Positions 21,185 to 31,300 of a stretch of DNA of 64,000 nucleotides are shown here, in pieces. This DNA comes from Anaeramoeba flamelloides (Eukaryota > Metamonada > Anaeramoebidae). The position numbers and the translations under genes were made by a program. The stretch is from NCBI GenBank assembly GCA_027625915.1, contig JANTQA010000012.1:10440501-10504500 (forward strand). Reading direction: 5' to 3'. The notes under the pieces were generated by a model that saw only the letters and a program-made list of their open reading frames with translations, searched no databases and was not told the origin of the DNA. How positions within the stretch are numbered: the stretch's first letter is position 1; the number at the start of each line of letters is the position of its first letter.

Positions 21185-21930
21185 TATTATTATTGAAGAA
21201 CTGTAAATTACACTCTAGTTGCGTTTAGAATTAAATTTCCTTTCAAAAATTTAAGCGTGAAATCATAGATTTTACTATTATTTATCAATGAAAAAATTTT
21301 AAAAACTATCAATGTTTAAATTAATTTCATTAAGATTCTTTTATTTTTTTATAAATTAATCAATCTTTTTCATCGGAAGGACATACAAATAAAAAATGAT
21401 CAATATTTTCAATAATTTTTTTCAATTTATACTTTAAAAATAAAGTAAATTTACTAATTGCTTATTGGCTACATAGTAATATCTATTTAAGCAGTTAGTA
21501 AATGCTCTGAATTTTAAAATTGTTGAGCTTGATGGATAAATTTAATATTTTTGAGTTTTAATAAATAATTTTAATATTTTTGAGTATTACTTAAATATTG
21601 TTAGGTCTTCCAACTGGTAGAATTCAGCAACTCATTATGTGTGTATTTATATAATTCTTTTTTTTAGTTTGATTAAATCTTTTGAATTCCAATCGGTTTT
21701 ATTATTTCTTTGTTGGTTAAATTTTATTAATTTTTCTAAATAAGGTAGAGATAAATTTCTGGATTTATTTTTGAATTTAAATTTTTTTTTATTTAATCAA
21801 ATTATCATATTTTCACTTTTAAATTCTGTTTTGTTAATACGGATTGGTGTGTTTCAGTATTTATTTCATATTTCAGTAATACAAGATTTAATCCTGGAAT
21901 TTAAATAATTTAAAGTGAAATTCTAAGGTA
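21185..21930 (-). mobile_element. LINE remnant, C-terminal end of the reverse-transcriptase ORF
   Basis: Read on the minus strand, the sequence preserves the tail typical of LINE proteins: ILKFRAFTNCLNRYYYVAN, then IENIDHFLFVCPSDEKD, then YDF and LKFLKGN, with stops and frameshifts between. The end (positions 21187-21290) matches 27210-27303 in the opposite orientation. No palm motifs were identified upstream of this part. It is 5'-truncated and decayed. Confidence 0.6.
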
Positions 21931-22329
21931 ATTCCTAGTTTTTTCACATCCAAAATAATAAAATTATTTAAAAAAATCTTCTAACAATAATCAATTTTTT
22001 TTCCCTTTCTTGATTCTAACCTATTTATCTGTGTAGCTGATCTTTCTTGTTTTGTTTTATAATAAAATAATATTTGTAAAAAATGTACACCCTGTCCAAA
22101 ATATTTTATTGGTTTACTCTTTAATAACAATTTAGGTAGTTATACTTAATAAATTTTCTTTTCAAAAACAAAATTAAAGACTACCAAAAATATCAAAAAT
22201 TTCAAAATTTAATAATTCAACTCTAATTTTTTTTGTTTAGTATTTTCACAAATATGTGACCAATCATTAGAAAACAAATTTCAAAATCATTTTTAATAGT
22301 TAAAATTACTGAAAATAAAAATTAAAATC

Positions 22330-22505
22330 AACAAAAATAGAAAGCCAATTAACTAGAAATAATAACCTATTAAATTATTTTCAATCAAATCAAAGATTAA
22401 TATTTTTATCTCTTTTTTTATCAAAATCCTTTTCGGTGGTTTTGTACATCTCCAAATATATTCATTTTATCAACAAATAATAAATGATTTATCAATAAAA
22501 GAAAA
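22330..22505 (+). repeat. Dispersed repeat family S, copy 2
   Basis: It shares AATTAACTAGAAATAA, ATTATTTTCAATCAA and a GGTGGTTTTGTACATCTCC core with the copies at 12.9 kb and 37.4 kb. No coding capacity. Confidence 0.4.
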
Positions 22506-22965
22506 ACCCATACCAATAGATAGTATTAAAAAACTGTTTCTTGTATTGAGTCTTTCATATAGTCTATGATCTTACATTTTTTTTCTTTTATTAATTGATC
22601 TTGTACTTTTAATTTTCTATTAATGTTACCAATTAAAAATTGTTTTTAACTTTTTTTCCCAACAGTAATTTTTTTTCGTTTCTAAGTTTAAAAATCTCAT
22701 AGAACTGAATAATATCTTTTTTTGTCTATTATTCTCGAAGACAATTTTTTAAAAATGGTAAAATATACCTGCTAACTTAAACCTAGATTTTTTATATTGA
22801 ATAATATATTTCCACACTTTAAAATTTTTTTATTAAGTAATGAGTGAGTTTATATAGAATTTGAGTTTCAAGTGGTATATAATAAAAACTAACAAAAACT
22901 CTGAAGAAAGTATTTGAAAACAACTTGTACAAAATCATTTTTTTGTAAAAACCCATTTATTTAAG

Positions 22966-24109
22966 ATGACACTTGTTAGACTTTTAATTACACACAAACG
23001 TGGGTATCCATTTATTGATCAAAAATATAATTGGAGTGGCGAACATGTTTCTCAAGCAATTTCAGATTTTACCCAATCAATTCTTCAATTTTCTAATACA
23101 TTAGGTGAAAACGGTATGAAAATTCTCTCCAATAACAGTTTTTTTTTCTTTTATCTTTTTTATTTCAATCATGATCCTTCCTTTTTGAAAAAGCAAAAAT
23201 AGTCTTAGCTTCATAAAGAACCAAATTGGAAATCACTCTAAACCAATTTGAAATTGGTTCTCAAACAATAATTTTTTTTTTTAATTTTAAAAAATTTTCG
23301 ATCCTCTGTAAAAAAATGACTTTAAAAGAAAAAGAAATAATTATTTAAATAGAGTTAGTTTGTGTTGTTGCTTTTTCTTCATAAAACAAAAAACAAATTA
23401 ACCTTTTTTTTTTATTCTTTTTTCTATTTGCCTCCTTTCTAACCTTAGCTGTGAATAGAGTAATTTTAGAACAACCTTCCAAAAATCAAAAAACAAATAA
23501 ACAAAGATTTGGTATCGGACGATCAAGACACTCTTTTTCATCAGGCAGAAAAGTATCGTCAACATCTTTTAAAACAACAGACTCTGACAATTATTTATCA
23601 ATGGTTACCAAGAAAAGTGAAAATGTTATTGTTATTGTCTTCCATCAAGAAAAAGCAGTCTCATATGTTCGAAATTTCTTTTTTTTTTTTTTTTTTTTTC
23701 TCTCTCTCTCATGATCTCCACATCTGAAAATCAAATTAAAAAGATTTTTACCTCTACTTACCCAAAAAGACTTTTTTTTCAATTTTAAAATTTCTTTTGA
23801 TCTTAATCCCTAACATCTTCTAAATTAAACTAGGAAAAAGTAAGTGATTTTGCTGAAATCATTCTTAAATCATTTGAGGATCAATTTGGTGAATTGGTAA
23901 TTGAATTATCACAAGTATTTGATGATATTATAAATGAAAAGAAATCTGAAATTAAAGATCTTGATAAAGAAGATAAAAAACGTTTTAAAGAATTTGAGTC
24001 AGCCCTAGAGGAATTAAAAACAAATTTCGATCTTGAAATTAAAAGACAAAAGAAAAAGAAAAGAAAACAAATTGAAATTAAAAAAAGTGGCAGTGGGGAA
24101 GAAGACTAG
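22966..24109 (+). CDS. Small longin-like protein, three exons, function unassigned
   Basis: Exon 1 is 22966-23113 and exon 2 begins at 23449 (phase 1; donor G^GTATGA, acceptor CCTTAG). Exon 3 is 23834-24109 (acceptor AAACTAG, phase 0). The exon 2 donor is either 23658 (GCA^GTCTCA) or 23667 (TAT^GTTCGA), both phase 0. The product has about 211-214 residues. The order is strand-strand-helix-strand (LVRLLITHKRGYPFID, HVSQAISDFTQSILQF, VNRVILEQP), a Ser/Lys-rich loop, a strand-helix pair (NVIVIVFHQEKA, VSDFAEIILKSFEDQF) and a charged helical tail ending GSGEED. That order resembles longin/roadblock folds found in small-GTPase regulators and SNAREs, but no named family is recognised. AATAAA follows at about 24120. 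Confidence 0.75.
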
Positions 24110-24729
24110 ATCACAAAAATAATAAAGAAGTGTTTTATTTTTAACACAAGTAATAATAATATTTATTAAAATATTTGAATGTTAATTTGTTGGATCATTT
24201 TAATCTTTCTGTGAATTAAAATCTCAATAATGTTTTTTTTTTTTATTTTTCTTTTTTTATTTTTTTACTCTTTTAAAGAAAGATCCTTTTTAAGATGGTA
24301 CCCATAAAAATTTTATCTTTTCGAACAAGAAATTTTAACAATTGACGAAAAAATAGGAATTAATTAAGAACCCATAAGATTAATAGGTCGAAGAAGAATA
24401 TTTTTCTCGGTGAATTTGATGAAAAAATATAAGGTTAATAAAATTTTTTAAACAAGATCACAAAATTATGAATATTACAAAAGAAAAGAGTTCAAAATCG
24501 AAATAAAAATACTAGTCTTTAACAAATAAATCAATTAAATAATTTAAATAATTGAATATTCAATTTTAATTTTCAAGAATTGAAATATGTTAAATAATTT
24601 TTAAAGGTATTCCTTTATTAATAATGATTATATCATATATTGCATTGATATGTTGTAATGAATAAAATACTATTGATAAATATGTTTCTATTTTTATAAT
24701 GGTGCTCTTCTTTATATTTTAAAATTGGT

Positions 24730-26590
24730 TATTTATGTTTACAATTTCTTTAACAAATCATTTTGTGATTATTTTTATACAATTTTATAAAAGAATTCTC
24801 ACTAATTATGAAATCTTGTATATCAAAGGTATCATTGTGAAATATAAAATCTTATTGTTGGCCAGATTAATTTCTGTATCCTTCCCAGTCCAACACTTTT
24901 CAAATTCACATTATTTATCCAATTTAGTAAAGAGAGATGTGGGTTATTTATTCATAAATCTCAAGATGATGGAATTCCTTAAAATTATATACAATCCCAA
25001 TTAATAATACTTTAGCAAGATTTTTTTCGAAAACTTATTTATAAAAGGATAGAATACTCCTGGAATCTAGTTTCATATTCTAAATTTGGGTTTTAAAAAA
25101 AAATTCGATACAAGAATAACTGTTCTAAATTTATTATTTGAATGAGAAAAACTCATTTCCAAAAGAAATTTAAAAATAATGAATTTTTTATTGTCACAAT
25201 TGATATTAAAAAATGATTTGAAACGATTACCATATACTTGTTCACTATACACTCAATATATATATTAAAAATGAAAAAATCAAATTTGGTTTACAAAAAT
25301 ATTATAAAAAAGAAGGAATATGATTTTATAAAGGGGCTCCTCTTTCTCCTTTAATGTTTAGATTTATCTGCCACTTTTTAATGGATTAAATTAAGAATTT
25401 AGTTAGTCATCTTCAAATGTTTGAAGATGTTTTAATTTTAATAATGGAAGGACCCTATTCCAGGAATTGACAAAAAGTTATTATTAATTTATATATTTCT
25501 CCAAGAATTTTGAATGAATCCAAATTTAAGAATAATAATTTCAAATTAAACCAATTATCTGAAATAAAGTATTTAGGAATTTGACTAGAAAAAGAAAAAC
25601 ATATAAAAAAAAACTTTAAAAAAGTAAAATGATGTTTACCCAAAAAAAAAAAAAAAATAGCTAATGGGGTAAAATTACAAATGTTTATTTGGTTATTAAT
25701 TAGCCAACTATTTTATAACCAAGTAATTTTCAATCTAACCCAAAAATATTTCAACACGATAATTTTTTGGATAAATAATAAGACACAAAATTATAAAAAA
25801 TTAATCCACATTCTACTAGAATAATCTATAAAACTGAAGCTAATTTACACTAAGTAAGAATTTCAATATTCAAAAGAAGATTTAAACTCAAAAAGAAATT
25901 ATAAATTCTTTTTTTTGAACACCTATCAAGAAATTTAATATTTTCAAAAAGAAGACGAATATATTCATAAGAAAATACTAAATTTTTAAAATTACTTGAT
26001 TTGAATCTTAATCAATTTAAAGAAAACTAAATAATAAATAGTTCTGGGTCGAAAGGCCAAAAATATTTGTAAAATAATTTTCGTATAATTACAATATGAC
26101 GAGCAGTAGTGTTTAAAAGTTTGCCATAGAATGCTATGGAGTTCCAGGTTTTTTTAATTTTCGAAATAAAAAGAAAATTTAAGAATTTTTCTTTTTATTT
26201 CTCAAATTTAAAAAAAAAAAAAAAAATGACAACAAATATTTAAAATAGAAAGATTCAACTTCCATCTTAAAATAAGAAATTTCACAAACTATCTAAATAG
26301 ATATTCTTATATTTATGATAAGAATAAAATAATAACAAAATCTTTTAACTTATTTAAAAAATATTTCAAATTAGAAATTATTGAAGATATTGATCATTTT
26401 TTTCGGTAACTTTCCATTATATAAAAAAAATCGAATAATTTAGATTAAGGAACTAATTCAAATAAACAAAAATAATAAATAATTAAAGGATAATTTCTTT
26501 GATATTATTCAAAATAAAGTATCATTATTTATTTTGCCATTCGTTAATGATAAAGAAAATTATGATTTTTTATTTAAATTTCTAAACGAA
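24730..26590 (+). mobile_element. Decayed LINE (non-LTR retrotransposon) with reverse-transcriptase motifs
   Basis: Conceptual translation, broken by several stops and frameshifts, shows the ordered landmarks of a LINE reverse transcriptase. Palm motif A is near 25180-25230 (FFIVTIDIKK, then F-E-T-I), motif B near 25330-25365 (KGAPLSPLMF), and the catalytic-loop equivalent near 25415 (MFEDVLILI in place of the usual Y-A-D-D). The thumb motif KYLGI-LE lies near 25565. The C-terminal tail near 26240-26580 (IIEDIDHFF; ENYDFLFKFL) aligns with the remnants at 21.3 and 27.1 kb. It is old and non-functional. No APE endonuclease or RNase H part was identified. Confidence 0.7.
26125..26220. repeat. 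Hairpin repeat within the LINE remnant
   Basis: AATTTTCGAAATAAAAAGAAA and TTTCTTTTTATTTCTCAAATT form an imperfect hairpin. Similar A/T-rich hairpins with TTTCTTAAATTAAAA arms occur at 46508-46578. It may be a small non-autonomous insertion. Confidence 0.4.
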
Positions 26591-26599
26591 AATTTAGAA

Positions 26600-26935
26600 A
26601 TTTGGGAAAGTGTCCTAGAGTGTTGTGAATCACAGTCAAGTACCTTCAAATACCGCCAAGTGTCTAAGTTTTCTTGAGATTTTCCCTATTATCTGTTAAT
26701 TTTTCTGGTTTTTTTGGGGTTTTTTATTTTACTGAAAAAGTGATACTAGATTTTTTTGAGGTTTTCTATATTATTTCGAAAATCTATCGATTTTTCAAAT
26801 AAATAAAAAGCACAAGAAAACCTAATGGCAGTTTTCCAGAATTTAAATGAATAGAAAATTAAAGAAATTTTCCTTTTATTTCTTTTATTTTAATACATAA
26901 ATAAAAAAACCTAACCGCTGTAATAGGAAATTAAT
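26600..26935. repeat. Hairpin-rich repeat sharing motifs with 46.0-46.6 kb
   Basis: It contains TTTTTTTGAGGTTTTCTAT, GAAAATCTATCGATTTTTC and AAATAAATAAAAAGC. These resemble 46155-46345, where AGGTTTTTTTGAG, CAATAGATTTTCG and their complements form palindromes. It separates the LINE tail at 26.5 kb from a second LINE tail at 27.05 kb. No coding capacity. Confidence 0.45.
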
Positions 26936-27039
26936 TTCCTCTATTTTAAAGAAAAAAAATCAGTCTATTTACTAATTATGTAAATATAAATTGCAATGTA
27001 ATAAAAAAATATTCAAATAAAGTATGTACTTTTTTGTTT

Positions 27040-27310
27040 AAAAAATAAACAAAAGAAAATAATAAAAATATTGATGGTTTATTATGAATTTGTAGACCTA
27101 TAGAAATGAAGAAGATATATTAACTTTTAACAATAAATTTATAGAATTAAATCTTAAGGAATTAATATTAAATCAAGACAGTTTGAAATGATTTCCATGA
27201 ATTAATAATCCTGAAATCTATGATTTTATGCTTAAATTTCTTTTAGGACTTCAAGTCAAAAGACAACTAGAGTGTAATTTACACTACTTCAATAATAATA
27301 AAAAAATTAA
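27040..27310 (+). mobile_element. Second plus-strand LINE 3' remnant
   Basis: Translation gives NKNIDGLL, a stop, then ICRPIEMKK, equivalent to the IENIDHFLFVCPSDEKD tail at 21.4 kb. It continues to YDFMLKFLLGLQVKRQ at 27215-27260. Nucleotides 27210-27303 match the complement of 21187-21290 closely (GACAACTAGAGTGTAATTTACA). It is a 5'-truncated copy separate from the one ending near 26590. Confidence 0.6.
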
Positions 27311-28331
27311 TTTTCGAAAGAAATTTTAAAATTTTCTAAGAGAGGTTACCTTCTATTGGTTACCCAAATATATTATTCAAATAGCAATGATTTTTTATAA
27401 AATTTATAATTTTTTGAAAGTTTTCTTTAATCAAAATCAACTTTAATATAAAGTATATTATTTTGTCTTAGTACTAATTAAACTAATACTTGGTTTATTC
27501 TTGTAAAAAAATATTGAATTTTTCATTTTTGACTGTTCTGATTTCAGCGACACAATTATTATGTTTAAAGTGTAAATATTACAAATATTAAATTAATAAT
27601 AAACTACTATGTACTTGAGGAAAATTGTTGTTTGAAAAAAACATTTTTAAGTCTTATAAAATATAATTTATTTATTAGCAAAGTTATAAAAAAATTATAT
27701 ATATTTGATTAGAATTTGTGAATAGTTATTAAATTATTTCAATTTATTTTTAAAGAATCAAATAAAATGTTTCTGAATGTTGAAAAAAGATATTAAATAA
27801 TCAATTTTGAAAAAATAACTGCTTAAAAAACTCTAAATAATAATTCACAAAATCCTATTTACTCTTGATAAATTAATTTAATTTTTAAGACAAATTTTAA
27901 ATATTTTAATAATATAAAAATAAAGAACTTCAATTATACAGAAAGAATTCTTTAAAAAAAAATAAAATCTAAATTTTAAAAAAAAAACATGAAATAATTT
28001 ATTAAAAAATTAAAAATTTTATTAAAAAATAAAAATTTCACAAATAAAAACTTTTTTTTTTGTGAATTTATTCTTTTTTAAAAAAAATGTTAAGGCATTA
28101 TTCAAGATTTTCTAAACAATTAACTTTCTAAATTAGAAATCGTTTTGTGAAGGATAATTTCAATTTACTTGATCTTATCTTCATAATTCTCTTCCACCTT
28201 TTACTATTTCTCTACCTTTTCATTGACTTTAAAATTGAAAATTTTCTTGTTGTTTAAGAAAAATCTTGATCTTGAATTTCTGTTGAGTTTAAAACTTCTT
28301 CTTCTGAATATAGATCTTCGAGTTCCAACTT

Positions 28332-31300
28332 TTATTTTTCGTCGTCAGTGCTTAATTCTAAACCAGAATTAATATTATAATTATCACTTAATTCTTCTTC
28401 GGATTGAGATTGAGATTGAGAATTTAAGTTTTGCATTTGTTCTCTTATAAATTGTTCATCAGAATCTAATTCTGAACTTTCTCCATCTTGTCCATTCTCC
28501 TGTTGTGCAATTAGTTTATTTAGATCATCAGAATTAAATCCCGAATCGCTTATTTCAGAATCAGAATTATGACTATCAAATTGGTTATAATTTGAATCCA
28601 TTGCTTTCATTTCTTCTTGAAGTTTTCTTATTTCTTCTTGAAATTTTTCTTCTTCTTCATTGATTAAATCATTGCTTTCATTTTCTTGGTTATCTTCTAA
28701 GCTTTCTTCTGAGTTTTTTTTGTTTTCTATTTCTTCTTCAGAATTTAATATATCTTCGTCAGAAGAGATATTTATACTATTATTTTGGCTTTGGCTTTCT
28801 ATTTCTGGTTCGGATACTGAACTATTGTCTTCCTGGAATGGACTAAAGGTAGTACTTCCTCCTCCAGTTCCCATTTCTTCTTGCAGTTTTTTCATTTCTT
28901 CTTTGAATTTTCTTTCTTCTTCTTCCATCAATAATTTGTCTTTTTCAGCTTTGGCTTTTTTTTCTTCTAATAATTTTCTTTCTTCAGGATCCATTTCTTC
29001 TAATTTTTTTTTTTCTTCTTCTAATCTTTGTTTTCTTGCTTCTTCAATTCTTTGTTGTTGTTCTTGTTCTTCTTCTTGAATTCGTTTTTTTTCTTCTTCA
29101 GGATCTAAGAGTTTGTTTTCTTCTTCTTCGGTTTTTTTGTCTTCTGTTTTTTTTCCTCGTCCTCTTCCTCTTCCTCTTCCTCTTCCTCTTCCTCTTCCTC
29201 TTCCTCTTCCTCTTCCTCTTCCTCTTTTTTTTTTGCCTCTTCCTCTTCCTCTTCCTCTTTTTTTTTTTCCTCTTCCTCTTTTAGGAGATGAGGTCGAAGA
29301 TCCAAATGGATTAAATCCGGAATTTCCTCCTTCTGCCATTTCTTCTTGTAGTTTTTTCATTTCTTCTTTAAATTTTCTTTCTTCTTCTTCCATTAGTAAT
29401 TTATCTTTTTCAGCTTTGGCTTTTTTTTCTTCTAATAGTTTTCGTTCTTCAGGATCCATTTCTTCTAATTTTTTTTTTTCTTCTTCTAATCTTTGTTTTC
29501 TTGCTTCTTCCATTCTTTGTTGTCGTTCTTCTTCTTCTTGTTGAATTCGTTTTTTTTCTTCTTCAGGATCCAAGGGTTTTTCTTCTTCTTCTTCTTCTTT
29601 ATCTGATTTGGGTTCATTTGAAGATCCAAATGCATTAAATCCAGATCCTCCTCCTCCTCCCATTTCTTCTTGCAGTTTTTTCATTTCTTCTTTGAATCTT
29701 CTTTCTTCTTCTTCCATTAGTAATTTGTCTTTTTCAGCTTTGGCTTTTTTTTCTTCTAATAATTTTCTTTCTTCAGGATCCATTTCTTCTAATTTTTTTT
29801 TTTCTTCTTCTAATCGTTGTTTTCTTGCTTCTTCCATTCTTTGTTGTCTTTCTTCTTCTTCTCGTTGAATTCGTTTTTTTTCTTCTTCAGGATCCAAGGG
29901 TTTTTCTTCTTCTTCTTCTTCTTTATCTGATTTGGGTTCATTTGAAGATCCAAATGCATTAAATCCAGATCCTCCTCCTCCTCCCATTTCTTCTTGCAGT
30001 TTTTTCATTTCTTCTTTGAATTTTCTTTCTTCTTCTTCCATCAATAATTTGTCTTTTTCAGCTTTGGCTTTTTTTTCTTCTAATAATTTTCTTTCTTCAG
30101 GATCCATTTCTTCTAATTTTTTTTTTTCTTCTTCTAATCTTTGTTTTCTTGCTTCTTCAATTCTTTTTTGTTGTTCTTCTTCTTGTTCTTGAATACTTTT
30201 TTTTTCTTCTTCAGGATCTAAGGGTTTGTTTTCTTCTTCTTCAGTTTTTTTTTCTTCTGTTTTTTTTCCTCTTCCTCTTCCTCTACCTCGTCCTCTTCCT
30301 CTTTTTTTTTTGCCTCTTCCTCTTCCTCGTTTGCCTCTTCCTCTTTTTTTTTTGCCTCTTCCTCTTTTAGGAGATGAGTTTGTAGATCCAAATGCATTAA
30401 ATCCAGATCCTCCTCCTTCTGCCATTTCTTCTTGTAGTTTTTTCATTTCTTCTTTAAATCTTTTTTCTTCTTCTTCCATTAGTAATTTATCTTTTTCAGC
30501 TTTGGCTTTTTTTTCTTCTAATAGTTTTCTTTCTTCAGGATCCATTTCTTCTAATTTTTTTTTTTCTTCTTCTAATCTTTGTTTTCTTGCTTCTTCCATT
30601 CTTTGTTGTCGTTCTTCTTCTTCTCGTTGAATTCGTTTTTTTTCTTCTTCAGGATCCAAGGGTTTTTCTTCTTCTTCTTCTTCTTTATCTGATTTGGGTT
30701 CATTTGAAGATCCAAATGCATTAAATCCAGATCCTCCTCCTCCTCCCATTTCTTCTTGTAGTTTTTTCATTTCTTCTTTAAATTTTCTTTCTTCTTCTTC
30801 CATTAGTAATTTATCTTTTTCAGCTTTGGCTTTTTTTTCTTCTAATAATTTTCGTTCTTCAGGATCCATTTCTTCTAATTTCTTTTTTTCTTCTTCTAAT
30901 CTTTGTTTTCTTGCTTCTTCAATTCTTCTTTGTTGTTCTTCTTCTTCTTCTTGAATATTTTTTTTTTCTTCTTTAGGATCTAAGGGTTTGTTTTCTTTTT
31001 CTTCGGTTTTTTTTCCTCTTCCTCGTCCTTTTCCTCTTCCTCTTCCTCTTTTTTTTTTGCCTCTTCCTCTTCCTCTTCCTCTTTTACCTCTTCCTCTTTT
31101 TTTCTTACCTCTTCCTCTTTTAGGGGATGAGGTTGAAGATCCAAATGCATTAAATCCTCCTCCTCCTGCCATTTCTTCTTGCAGTTTTTTCATTTCTTCT
31201 TTAAATCTTCTTTCTTCTTCTTCCATTAGTAATTTGTCTTTTTCAGCTTTGGCTTTTTTTTCTTCTAATAATTTTCTTTCTTCAGGATCCATTTCTTCTA

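Larger units (their letters stand above)
18747..22965. other. Intergenic region with LINE 3' remnant, foldback element and dispersed repeat
   Basis: An AATAAA-type signal lies near 18805. Up to about 20900 the sequence is AT-rich with no recognised feature. Then come the family-1 foldback (20988-21184), a minus-strand LINE remnant (about 21190-21930) and repeat S copy 2 (about 22330-22505). The last 400 bp upstream of the next ATG show no recognisable promoter element. Confidence 0.5.
24110..28331. other. Intergenic region dominated by LINE remnants and hairpin repeats
   Basis: LINE remnants occupy about 24730-26590 and 27040-27310, with hairpin repeats at about 26125-26220 and 26600-26935 between or within them. 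The stretch 27310-28331 is very AT-rich with no recognised feature; it contains the 3' flank of the minus-strand repeat-protein gene, whose stop codon is followed by AATAAA-like sequence. Confidence 0.6.

Noticed and set aside
24735-25004. 89-codon open frame starting near 24735
   Set aside because: It lies at the start of the LINE remnant and is better explained as part of its decayed sequence than as a host gene.
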